DNA from: Sedimentisphaerales bacterium
GTDB taxonomy: Bacteria > Planctomycetota > Phycisphaerae > Sedimentisphaerales > SM23-30
Reading direction: 5' to 3'
Assembly (NCBI GenBank): GCA_028281535.1
Contig: JANQJS010000010.1
Span: 1 to 54,714 of the forward strand
Length of the DNA: 54,714 nucleotides
The position numbers and the translations under genes are program-made. Positions 6,350 through 14,151 of the stretch are shown here, piece after piece. The notes under the pieces are model-generated. The model searched no databases. It was not told the origin of the DNA and was given only the letters and a program-made list of their open reading frames with translations. Position 1 is the first letter of the stretch. Every line of letters begins with the position of its first letter.

Positions 6350-9300
6350 ATGGATATGCCCACAGTATACGACCCGACAGCTGTTGAGAAAAAAGCTTAT
6401 CAACGCTGGCTCGAACATAAATCTTTTCATGCCGATCCAAACGATAATCAAGCTGCCAAGGGGCCTTTTGCGATTGTGATTCCGCCGCCAAATGTAACGG
6501 GAGCACTTCACATGGGACACGCCTTGAATAATACGATTCAAGATATCTTGATACGTTGGCGGAATATGCAAGGCTACAATAGCATGTGGATGCCTGGAAC
6601 GGATCATGCGGGGATAGCAACGCAAACGGTCGTGGAAAAACGTGTACTTGCTGAAGAAGGGAAACGCAGGACGGACTTTGAGCGAGACGAGTTTGTCGAG
6701 AAAATAGTCGCCTGGAAAGATGAATATGAAAAACGAATTACCAATCAATTGCAGGCAATGGGCTGCAGCTGTGATTGGGATCGTCAGCGATTTACCATGG
6801 ATGACGTTTGTGCAAAAGCGGTTCGCGAAGCATTCTTTCAATTATTCAAAGATGGATTGATTTATCGTGGCAAGCGATTAGTGAATTGGGATCCAGCTAC
6901 GCGTACAGCATTAGCTGATGATGAAGTTGAAATGCAGGATGTGGATGGTCACTTCTGGTATATGAATTATCCACTTACTGAGCCAGTTGATTTTGAAGGA
7001 AAAACTCTTACGCACGTCACGGTTGCTACAACACGCCCTGAAACGATGCTGGGTGATACGGCAGTTGCGATCAATCCGAAAGATCCGCGTGCGGCGGTAC
7101 TTGCGGGCAAATCAGTGAAGCTACCAATTGTGGAACGAATTATTCCCATTGTTGCGGATGATTATGTTGTACTTCCCGATGCGGATAGTGATGATGCAAA
7201 AGCGCAATTTGCGACAGGCTTTTTGAAAGTAACACCAGCCCATGATCCGAATGACTGGGAAATTGGTTTGCGGCACGACCTTGGCATTATTAATGTCATG
7301 GCACCAGATGGAACGATCAGTAATGAGTTTGGCTGGAAGGATCAGGAAGAGAATATTCATGAAGGTGCTACGTTCTTAGGAATGGATCGCTATGAAGCTC
7401 GTGAAGCAATAGTTTGTTGGTTCCGTGATCACAATCTGCTGGAAGAAGTAAAACCTTATACGCATACGGTTGGTCATAGTTATCGCAGCCATGTTGCGAT
7501 TGAACCTTACCTATCGGATCAGTGGTATGTAAAAGTGACTGATGATCGCTTGGCGGGTGCAGCCCTTCGTGCAATGAAAAATGAGCAACGCAGCAACAGC
7601 GATGGCTGCGTTTGGAAAGATGGCGATAGCTTTGAAGGCCAAAACAAGGATTGGGAAGGTGGATTAAAATTTTATCCAGATCGTTACGCCAAGACGTTTC
7701 AGACCTGGCATGAGAATATTCGCGATTGGTGTATTAGTCGACAACTTTGGTGGGGACATCGGATACCCGTCTGGCGTCGTCCTGTAGCATTGGAGACTCC
7801 TCCTGATAATTTGGCTGAGATGGTTGAAGTATTAGCTGTCTGGCAAAATGAAGGCCGCGTGGCAATGCAGTATCGTGGCGAATTTGTTGAGCTGGCAAAA
7901 ATTGAAAAAGAAGACCTCGACCTTACAGCCTTTTTTGTTTGCGTAAAAGATCCGCAAGGTGAAGATAAAAAAATCGTCAAGGAACTTGAACACTGGGGAC
8001 TTGAACAAGACCCTGATGTTTTAGACACTTGGTTTAGCAGCGGTCTTTGGCCTTTGAGCACGATGGGATGGCCAGATGACAATGATGTTCTGAATACCTG
8101 GAATCCAAGCAGTGTGCTTTGTACAGCTCGTGAAATTATTACCCTTTGGGTAAGTCGTATGGTCATGTTCAATCTTTACTTTAGAGATTGCCTGCCCTTC
8201 AATGACGTTTTTATTCATGCGATGATTCAGGATGGCGAAGGCCAGAAGATGAGCAAAAGTTTGGGTAATGGTGTTGATCCGTTGGACATCATTCATAGCC
8301 ATGGCGCGGATGCGATGCGTTTCACATTGGCTTCGATGACAACGCAAACGCAGGATGTGCGAATGCCGGTGGATGTGGTTTGTCCATTTACGGATGAAGC
8401 GTTTGTACCAAAGATGACATCAACCAAGGCAGGTCACCGTGTGATGAAGCCACTGCAGAACTGTCCTTCTGATAAGGAAAAGAAATTTGCGACCTCCTAT
8501 GGCGTGATGTCTGGTGAAGTCACGCCATCGGATGAATTACCTTTAGCACGTAATACGAGTAGCAAGTTTGATATTGGTCGAAACTTTGCCAATAAACTCT
8601 GGAATGCGTCACGCTTTGCGATGACGAATCTGGAAGGTGCTGAATCTAAAGATATTTCAATCGAGGATTTGGCATGGGAAGATCGTTGGATACTCTCTCG
8701 TTTGGCTTTGACAGCTAAAGAAGTTAATGACCAGCTGGAAGAATACAAATTTAGCGAGCCGATAAATACGCTCTATAAATTCTTTTGGAATGATCTGTGT
8801 GATTGGTATCTTGAAATTGTTAAGCCACGAATGCGCGATGATGACAAGAAGCATATTTCGCAAAAGGTGCTTGCTTACATCTTGGATGTGACGCTTCGAT
8901 TGTTTCATCCTTTTACTCCTTTTATTACCGAAAGTATTTTTGAGCAGTTAAATGCGTTGTATCCTGATCGTGACATTAAAGGTTTACCTGCAAACGCTCA
9001 AGCTGACAATTTGATTGATGCTAACTGGCCAACAGACATGTCCAGCCTGATCGATGCTAAGTATGATTCGGATATGGAGCTTGTTCAATCTGTGGTTCGT
9101 ACAATTCGCGATATTCGGGCACATTATAAGGTCGCTCCTCGTGAACCGATTATGGTTTCGATTAAATCAACACAAGAGCAATGCGATATTTTATCTGAGC
9201 AGGCAAGTTTAATTTCTCACTTAACGAACTTAAGTGATTTTTCTGCCGCGATGGATGTTTCTAAACCAGATAATGCCGCGGTGAAGGTGATTGGGCAAAT

Positions 9301-9526
9301 GGACATTTATGTCCATGATGTGGTCAATGTGGAAGAAGAAAAGAAACGTTTGACCAAGCAGAAGGAAGAAATTGAAAAATTCATCGCTAATGCTGAGAAA
9401 AAACTCTCAAACGAAAATTTTGTTAGTCGTGCTAAACCTGAAGTCGTTCAACGCGAACGTGATAATCTGGAAGATTTGAAGCAGCAGCTTGATTCTGTTA
9501 ATAAAAACCTTACCGATTTGGGGTAA
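6350..9526 (+). CDS. valS: valine--tRNA ligase
   Basis: Charges tRNA-Val with valine in the cytoplasm. Class I signature HIGH appears as LHMGH in NVTGALHMGHALN (about residues 47-59), and KMSKS appears as GQKMSKSLGN (about 635-644). The CP1 editing domain has the usual TTRPETMLGDTAVAINP. The C-terminal 60 residues form the coiled-coil arm with many Lys/Glu (NVEEEKKRLTKQKEEIEKF). At 1058 aa it is about 100 aa longer than the E. coli enzyme; extra sequence sits in the editing domain, before the catalytic return and after KMSKS (about 665-735, PFTDEAFVPKMTSTKAGHRV). Two ATG codons lie close together at the start (6350 and 6356); either is possible. A consensus promoter precedes it. Confidence 0.97.
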   Translation: MDMPTVYDPTAVEKKAYQRWLEHKSFHADPNDNQAAKGPFAIVIPPPNVTGALHMGHALNNTIQDILIRWRNMQGYNSMWMPGTDHAGIATQTVVEKRVLAEEGKRRTDFERDEFVEKIVAWKDEYEKRITNQLQAMGCSCDWDRQRFTMDDVCAKAVREAFFQLFKDGLIYRGKRLVNWDPATRTALADDEVEMQDVDGHFWYMNYPLTEPVDFEGKTLTHVTVATTRPETMLGDTAVAINPKDPRAAVLAGKSVKLPIVERIIPIVADDYVVLPDADSDDAKAQFATGFLKVTPAHDPNDWEIGLRHDLGIINVMAPDGTISNEFGWKDQEENIHEGATFLGMDRYEAREAIVCWFRDHNLLEEVKPYTHTVGHSYRSHVAIEPYLSDQWYVKVTDDRLAGAALRAMKNEQRSNSDGCVWKDGDSFEGQNKDWEGGLKFYPDRYAKTFQTWHENIRDWCISRQLWWGHRIPVWRRPVALETPPDNLAEMVEVLAVWQNEGRVAMQYRGEFVELAKIEKEDLDLTAFFVCVKDPQGEDKKIVKELEHWGLEQDPDVLDTWFSSGLWPLSTMGWPDDNDVLNTWNPSSVLCTAREIITLWVSRMVMFNLYFRDCLPFNDVFIHAMIQDGEGQKMSKSLGNGVDPLDIIHSHGADAMRFTLASMTTQTQDVRMPVDVVCPFTDEAFVPKMTSTKAGHRVMKPLQNCPSDKEKKFATSYGVMSGEVTPSDELPLARNTSSKFDIGRNFANKLWNASRFAMTNLEGAESKDISIEDLAWEDRWILSRLALTAKEVNDQLEEYKFSEPINTLYKFFWNDLCDWYLEIVKPRMRDDDKKHISQKVLAYILDVTLRLFHPFTPFITESIFEQLNALYPDRDIKGLPANAQADNLIDANWPTDMSSLIDAKYDSDMELVQSVVRTIRDIRAHYKVAPREPIMVSIKSTQEQCDILSEQASLISHLTNLSDFSAAMDVSKPDNAAVKVIGQMDIYVHDVVNVEEEKKRLTKQKEEIEKFIANAEKKLSNENFVSRAKPEVVQRERDNLEDLKQQLDSVNKNLTDLG

Positions 9527-9626
9527 GCGACAAGCAATAAGAGAAAATAGTGGAATTTTTAATCTTTTCGGATATAATCTCTTTATATCAAGTCTTAATA
9601 ATTACACATAACGACCGAGGAGTGTC

Positions 9627-10052
9627 ATGGCACAAGAGATAGAAATGGAATTGAAACGGATTTTGATTCAGGAAACCTCTGGTCAGCAGTTTATCTTTCT
9701 CAAAGAACGTTATGGTGAACGCTCCTTTCCGATTGTGATTGGTACGGCTGAAGCGTATGCGATTGATCGTCGACTGAAAGGAATACAATCCCCCCGCCCT
9801 CTTACTCATGACTTAATCTTCAATGTCGTTACAGGTATGGGCGGTAAGTTAGAACGTATCGTGATTAATGATTTGCGGGAAGTGATGGTCAATGGCCGGC
9901 CGGAATTTACTTACTTTGCACAACTAGTCATTCAACAAAATAATGAAACGGTTTTTATTGATTCGCGGCCGAGCGATGCGATTGCATTGGGGATTGTCAA
10001 TAGCACGCCGATTTATATTAATGAAAAAGTATTGAATGATGCTACGAAGTAA
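9627..10052 (+). CDS. bifunctional nuclease (BFN/DUF151) domain protein
   Basis: A compact 141-aa protein consisting almost wholly of the BFN/DUF151 domain. The family hallmarks are visible: LPIVIG-like FPIVIGTAEAYAI (residues about 34-46), RPLTHDL (about 56-62) and the strongly conserved DSRPSDAIALG (about 113-123). Members have been reported to have DNase/RNase activity, but the biochemical role in bacteria is not settled. GAGGAG lies just before the ATG. It is 100 bases after valS, with a TATAAT-like element at 9573-9578 that could give it its own promoter; no terminator separates it from valS. Confidence 0.9.
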   Translation: MAQEIEMELKRILIQETSGQQFIFLKERYGERSFPIVIGTAEAYAIDRRLKGIQSPRPLTHDLIFNVVTGMGGKLERIVINDLREVMVNGRPEFTYFAQLVIQQNNETVFIDSRPSDAIALGIVNSTPIYINEKVLNDATK

Positions 10053-10118
10053 ATACATATTTTAACTGAAGATTGCACAGGTTTTCACAGATTTAAATTC
10101 AAATCACATTAAATTTCA

Positions 10119-10520
10119 TTACGGTCTACGACCACCATACTTTTTAATAAGTGCTCTTAAATCCTTTTGTGTTTTTATATCAGAGTGAAAATATACATCG
10201 CAGCAGAAATAGCCTTCCATGATTGTTTCTTGCCCATCTGGGAATGAAAAAAGAGTATATCCATAGTCGTTCGTACAATGATGTGTCTTAAACCAAAATT
10301 CTGCATGTCTTCCATTCGCAAATAGTATTTTACCACACTGTAAACACTCTTCTCTTAACAGAGTAGTACGATAATTTTTATATTCATTGTCAAGCTTAAG
10401 GGTATCTATTGGGTATTTAATCTTTGCTTGCCTAAGCTCCTCAATCGTTTTGTCATCTTCTGAGAAATGAAAGACGAAAGGAATGATTAATAAAACCGCT
10501 AGAAATTTAAAATACTTCAT
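10119..10520 (-). CDS. small secreted or membrane-anchored protein of unknown function, 133 aa
   Basis: The first 18 residues (MKYFKFLAVLLIIPFVFH) form a signal peptide or signal anchor. The rest is a polar domain of about 110 residues with six Cys, including ECLQCG (about residues 58-63) and a CC pair (EGYFCCDVYF), suggesting a disulfide-rich or metal-binding periplasmic domain. No family recognised. The downstream (3') end of the upstream minus-strand gene is 30 bases away, so it may be co-transcribed with the agmatine-deiminase-like gene. Confidence 0.65.
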   Translation of the reverse strand: MKYFKFLAVLLIIPFVFHFSEDDKTIEELRQAKIKYPIDTLKLDNEYKNYRTTLLREECLQCGKILFANGRHAEFWFKTHHCTNDYGYTLFSFPDGQETIMEGYFCCDVYFHSDIKTQKDLRALIKKYGGRRP

Positions 10521-10550
10521 GTTATAAAAAACCTATAGATATCCTATCTT

Positions 10551-11597
10551 TTAGTTTTTTGCTGCTATATTTAAAAGTTTTTCAGCGTTTTTTCCAGATT
10601 GCTGCCATACAAGACATCGAGCGCTGCCACCCATGAAACAAACATTTTTACTGGGGATAGGAATAACAGTTTTGGTGGTATTATTGCGAACGAGATCCAA
10701 TACCTCTTGATCGATGGGGAGATCAAATTGAGGCAAGTAGATGGCTTGATTTGTCACAACAGCGTTGACGTAAACGCCACAGGCTGAACTGAATGCAGGA
10801 TCCCAAATTTCTTTGTCCCATTGGACAGGACATTCAATTATCGTTATATCATCAAAGGCACGTTGCAATTCAGCCATAACATGGGTTCGAAATGGTTCGT
10901 CGTATTGATTGACAAATAAGGTATTTTCATCGGTGAACATGACCATGCCATCGACGTGGGCCAAACCTTCAGGATCATCATTTGGGATGATGGCTATTTG
11001 CGATGTTTTGAATAACTTGCGCAATACTCTAAGTCCCCTTCCTTTATCCCGATTGTTATCTTCTAAGAAACGATCGGTAACAATAATTTTATCTTTATTG
11101 TTCGAAACAAAATTACCGCCATCAAGAATATATCTTTTCTTTTTGTAAGAGACTTTTGCTCGTTTTGCCATTTTTCGAAACTGTTTTTGCACATAATCTG
11201 CATCACGTTGGCTTCCTGCTTGCGCAGCAGATGCATAGCGAAATTGTAATGGAGAGGATGGCATAACTGAGGAAAAATCTCGGATCCAAATATCTTCCAT
11301 AGGTTGCAATAACAAATGTTTATCAGGGAGATGCTGAGCCATGAGATTATGGGCTTTCTGGTCAACCAAAATAACAACGTTATCCAGATCTTGTTCTATG
11401 ATGGCTTTGGAATAGGCGATTTGATAATCAATAATGTCTTGATAGACATTAGCGTAGTAGGCCTCGTCTTTTTTTGGTGCTGCAAGAACCAGAACCATTT
11501 TAGGAGAAATGGCCTGCTCTTTTTTCTTGGCGTATGAAGGTTCGACACTCAACAAACAAACGCTAAAACAAAAAAGAGTTATACCAATCCATCTCAT
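10551..11597 (-). CDS. exported agmatine deiminase-family protein (porphyromonas-type PAD fold)
   Basis: Agmatine/peptidylarginine deiminase family enzymes hydrolyse guanidino groups to ureido groups. The fold's motifs are present: WIRDFSSV (substrate Asp), DGGNFV, GLAHVDGMVMF (catalytic His) and GGSARCLVWQQ with the catalytic Cys near the C-terminus. Unlike cytosolic agmatine deiminase, this protein has a signal peptide (MRWIGITLFCFSVCLLSVEP, cleavage near SYA), so it acts outside the cytoplasm. I prefer ATG at 11597 over GTG at 11606 because GGAG sits 8 bases before that ATG; the GTG itself lies inside this ribosome binding region. The physiological substrate is unknown. Confidence 0.85.
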   Translation of the reverse strand: MRWIGITLFCFSVCLLSVEPSYAKKKEQAISPKMVLVLAAPKKDEAYYANVYQDIIDYQIAYSKAIIEQDLDNVVILVDQKAHNLMAQHLPDKHLLLQPMEDIWIRDFSSVMPSSPLQFRYASAAQAGSQRDADYVQKQFRKMAKRAKVSYKKKRYILDGGNFVSNNKDKIIVTDRFLEDNNRDKGRGLRVLRKLFKTSQIAIIPNDDPEGLAHVDGMVMFTDENTLFVNQYDEPFRTHVMAELQRAFDDITIIECPVQWDKEIWDPAFSSACGVYVNAVVTNQAIYLPQFDLPIDQEVLDLVRNNTTKTVIPIPSKNVCFMGGSARCLVWQQSGKNAEKLLNIAAKN

Positions 11598-11842
11598 TAT
11601 ACACACTCCATTTTATGCTTAATTACATTCAACATTGATTCATGTTTTCAAACAGTCAATATCGTCTGCATTATAGCACTATTGTTCTCTAAAGAGATTA
11701 AGAAATTTTCCTGATGACTAAAATCGATTCTGATATAGAGAAAAATGGAGCTCAGTCGTAATTTATCAGTAAAATGTAACAATTTATGTATGAAAATGTG
11801 ACCTAAATCGTCTATATTAATGTTCTGTAAGGTCGACACCAC
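11598..11842. other. gene-free stretch upstream of the tRNA-like genes
   Basis: AT-rich sequence with no convincing ORF on either strand. It separates the divergent agmatine-deiminase-like gene and the tRNA-like unit, so it presumably carries the promoter of the former; no consensus promoter for it could be picked with confidence. Confidence 0.4.
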
Positions 11843-11870
11843 TTGATTTGACGCCATTCTGATATATAAT
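11843..11870 (+). promoter_or_regulatory. promoter of the tandem tRNA-like unit
   Basis: TTGATT (11843-11848), 16 bases, TATAAT (11865-11870). Predicted start near 11877, about 30 bases before the first tRNA-like element. Confidence 0.6.
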
Positions 11871-11908
11871 TAAGCTAAAATCACATATGTTTGACCAAAA
11901 ATCTCAAT

Positions 11909-11980
11909 GAGACTGTAGCTCAGCTGGAAGAGCGTCGGCCGGCAAGCTGAAGGACGGAGGTTCGAACCCTCCCAGTCTCA
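11909..11980 (+). tRNA. tRNA-like element 1, abnormal anticodon arm
   Basis: Acceptor GAGACTG (11909-11915)/CAGTCTC (11973-11979), D arm GCTC-AGCTGGAA-GAGC (11918-11933), variable AGGAC, T arm GGAGG-TTCGAAC-CCTCC (11956-11972): a textbook tRNA cloverleaf. The anticodon arm is not normal. Between base 26 and the variable loop there are 16 bases instead of 17: stem TCGGC/GCTGA and a six-base loop CGGCAA. The universal U33 is absent. An Ala (GGC) or Cys (GCA) reading is conceivable but neither fits. Base 73 (A11980) can pair with T11908, extending the acceptor stem to 8 bp. No CCA is encoded. Confidence 0.7.
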
Positions 11981-11982
11981 AT

Positions 11983-12070
11983 CGTCGAGGTTGTAGCTCA
12001 GCTGGAAGAGCACGAGAGAATCAAATCTCAAGGACGCTGGTTCGATCCCAGCCAACCTCGACGCTTTTTT
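11983..12070 (+). terminator. terminator-like end of the tRNA-like unit
   Basis: The extended 11-bp outer stem of element 2 (11983-11993 with 12053-12063) is followed directly by C and six T (12065-12070). This could serve as the 3' end of the transcript, or fold as the tRNA-like body; read-through would continue into the gene at 12083. Confidence 0.4.
11987..12060 (+). tRNA. tRNA-like element 2, abnormal anticodon arm
   Basis: Begins 6 bases after element 1. Acceptor GAGGTTG/CAACCTC (12053-12059), D arm identical to element 1 (11996-12011), variable AGGAC identical, T arm GCTGG-TTCGATC-CCAGC (12036-12052). The anticodon arm has 18 bases instead of 17: GAGA/TCTC with an outer C-A mismatch and an eight-base loop GAATCAAA (12018-12025). 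A normal position 33 T followed by a seven-base loop cannot be built. The acceptor stem extends outward by CGTC/GACG to 11 bp (11983-12063), so base 73 is paired. No CCA is encoded. Possible anticodon readings (TCA or CAA) are speculative. Confidence 0.7.
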
Positions 12071-12082
12071 GAAAGTTAACAA

Positions 12083-12772
12083 ATGACTATTGAATATCGA
12101 CATTACAAAATATGCATTGACATCTTACGAAGAGAAATCGAAACACCTACTCATTTTATTTCTACGCGTGATGGCCAATTATTGGTGGCAGCTTATAAAG
12201 CACTTGCGAAGCAACGCTACCACTGGCAAGCATTGCATGCAAAAGCAGCAAAATCCAATATCCCAGAATTACACTTTCACAATTTCTATTGCGCCTGCGT
12301 CTTGTTACACAACATTAATAAAGGTGAACTAAGCAAAGTTCATTTATCCTCTAAAATGCATAAGAAAATAGCGAAAGCTTGTAAAATGGCTCCGCAAAGA
12401 AAGCAAATCACCGCACCAGAGATCAAAGCAACAAAAGGATGTAGTGATATAGAGATTACAAAACAGGTCCTTAAATCTATCCCTAAAATAAAACATCATC
12501 AATATGATATGGACAGCATTTTTCATTATTGCAAAGTGTTATACAAAAAACATCTCAATAAAAATACATACGCATTTAAAGATGATAAACGTTATATAGG
12601 TGTAGAAAGTTATTGGACAAAAAGATTTTTATACAACTACACAAAAGATTGGGACAATAACAATATATCGAAAGTACTTGATGCAATGATGATGAATCCC
12701 TACTCAATTCCAGACATGACCTTATTTAAAGGTTTGCTAGTAAAGGCAAATAAAATTATAAATAATAAATAA
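12083..12772 (+). CDS. hypothetical basic protein, 229 aa
   Basis: I do not recognise this family. The protein is soluble-looking and strongly basic, with many Lys, His and Tyr, for example HLSSKMHKKIAKACK and APQRKQ in the middle, which would suit nucleic-acid binding. It appears helical, with no signal peptide or membrane segment. ATG at 12083 is the first possible start, because an in-frame TAA lies two codons upstream, and only a weak GAAAG precedes it. It lies 13 bases past the T-run that ends the tRNA-like unit and 26 bases before the SDR-like gene, so it probably heads a three-gene operon. Overlapping shorter ORFs in other frames were judged to be shadows. Confidence 0.7.
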   Translation: MTIEYRHYKICIDILRREIETPTHFISTRDGQLLVAAYKALAKQRYHWQALHAKAAKSNIPELHFHNFYCACVLLHNINKGELSKVHLSSKMHKKIAKACKMAPQRKQITAPEIKATKGCSDIEITKQVLKSIPKIKHHQYDMDSIFHYCKVLYKKHLNKNTYAFKDDKRYIGVESYWTKRFLYNYTKDWDNNNISKVLDAMMMNPYSIPDMTLFKGLLVKANKIINNK

Positions 12773-12798
12773 TTTTACTCATAGTAAATAAACGAATC

Positions 12799-14151
12799 AT
12801 GAAATCAGACCAATATACTTCTATGTTAGACACATTACAAAAATGGGCAGACAACCCCCATTTGATTGATGATCAGGATCAGATTAAATCCTTAATTACC
12901 AAAATCTATAAATCTGCCAGAAAAAGTCGTCGGTTTGATAAGCATATAAAACGAAAAACGCATGACCAGCTCGCTTGTGAAACAACCTCACGCTGTAGCG
13001 CAGAACGATTGATCTCAGATACCGCAGGAGATAGAGTTGAAGCGTTAGAAATCAATAACCCAACTCCGCTACAGGGCACATTAAAATGCTACATCTGCAA
13101 ACAGCCTTACAGTTCGCTCGATAGCCATTATCACATGCTTTGCCCAACCTGTGCTCAGGAAAATCGAGACAAACGCATTCAACGAACCGACCTGTCTGGC
13201 CGCAAGGCATTGCTCACTGGCGGACGAATCAAAATTGGTTTTTATTTGGCTTTAAAAATGCTGCGTGATGGCGCAGAGGTTTGGGCAACAACGCGATTTC
13301 CTGTGGATGCAGTAAAACGGTTTTCGGCACAAGATGATTATGACCATTGGGCCCATCGGCTGCATATCATAGAACTGAATTTATTGAATCTTCCTTTTGT
13401 TGAACAATTGGCTCATAAATTAACGAGTCAGGAGATTTACTTTGATATCATTATTAACAATGCCGCACAGACCATCAAACGTCCTGAAGCCTATTACCAT
13501 CAACTAACCCAGAATGAGAAGCAACATCAACTGAATGACCATCAACAGAAATTAATCTCAACACTTGATAGCCCTCCCCTACAAACATCAACGGATATTA
13601 TGGGAGACATATCACGCTATTTTCCTGAAGGGCTCTATAGTGCTGATGGCCAACCACTTGATCTGCGTGAACAAAATAGTTGGACATTAAAACAAGAAGA
13701 TGTGACGATGCAGGAATTGCTTGAAGTTCATATTATTAATAGTTTTTCTCCCTATGTTTTAATTAATGTTCTGAAAGCAGGCATGTTAAAATCTTCGAAT
13801 CGTCCTCGATTTATTGTAAATGTCTCGGCAATGGAAGGTAGTTTTAGTCGCCATAATAAAACAGCCAACCATCCACACACCAACATGGCCAAAGCCGCCA
13901 TGAATATGATCACTCGCACCAGCGCGTCTGATTTCGTCAAAGATGATATTTATATGAATAGCGTTGATACAGGTTGGATTACCGAAGAAAATCCCTTTCC
14001 GCGTAAAAAGGCGAAACGCGAAAAAGGTTTTGTTCCTCCACTGGATGAGATTGATGGTGCTGCGAGAATCTATGCACCGATTGTAGAAGGTTTGAATCAC
14101 AAGGCTGAGTATGGCAAGTTCCTCAAAGATTATAAGGAATATCCATGGTAG
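12799..14151 (+). CDS. SDR-fold protein with N-terminal zinc ribbon and no catalytic Tyr
   Basis: A 450-aa protein. Residues 1-90 are unrecognised. Residues 97-118 hold CYIC and CPTC (C97, C100, C115, C118), a probable zinc ribbon. From about 131 a Rossmann-fold short-chain dehydrogenase/reductase domain follows: nucleotide-binding LLTGGRIKIG (about 138-147), INNAA (219-223), and the active-site strand with S343 in NVSAMEG. The usual Y-x-x-x-K is TNMAK here: K365 is kept but position 361 is Thr, so ordinary dehydrogenase chemistry is doubtful. An insertion of about 80 residues (225-305) separates INNAA from the active-site strand. No ribosome binding site is visible. The stop overlaps the start of the LRR gene by 7 bases, so the two are translationally coupled. 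Confidence 0.85.
   Translation: MKSDQYTSMLDTLQKWADNPHLIDDQDQIKSLITKIYKSARKSRRFDKHIKRKTHDQLACETTSRCSAERLISDTAGDRVEALEINNPTPLQGTLKCYICKQPYSSLDSHYHMLCPTCAQENRDKRIQRTDLSGRKALLTGGRIKIGFYLALKMLRDGAEVWATTRFPVDAVKRFSAQDDYDHWAHRLHIIELNLLNLPFVEQLAHKLTSQEIYFDIIINNAAQTIKRPEAYYHQLTQNEKQHQLNDHQQKLISTLDSPPLQTSTDIMGDISRYFPEGLYSADGQPLDLREQNSWTLKQEDVTMQELLEVHIINSFSPYVLINVLKAGMLKSSNRPRFIVNVSAMEGSFSRHNKTANHPHTNMAKAAMNMITRTSASDFVKDDIYMNSVDTGWITEENPFPRKKAKREKGFVPPLDEIDGAARIYAPIVEGLNHKAEYGKFLKDYKEYPW

Noticed and set aside
6329-6841. 170-aa minus-strand ORF at the start of valS
   Set aside because: Antisense shadow of the conserved ValRS N-terminal region.
11909-12060. Ordinary tRNA-Ala/Cys and tRNA-Leu genes
   Set aside because: No alignment gives a seven-base anticodon loop with U33 in either element, and the acceptor discriminator bases are paired.
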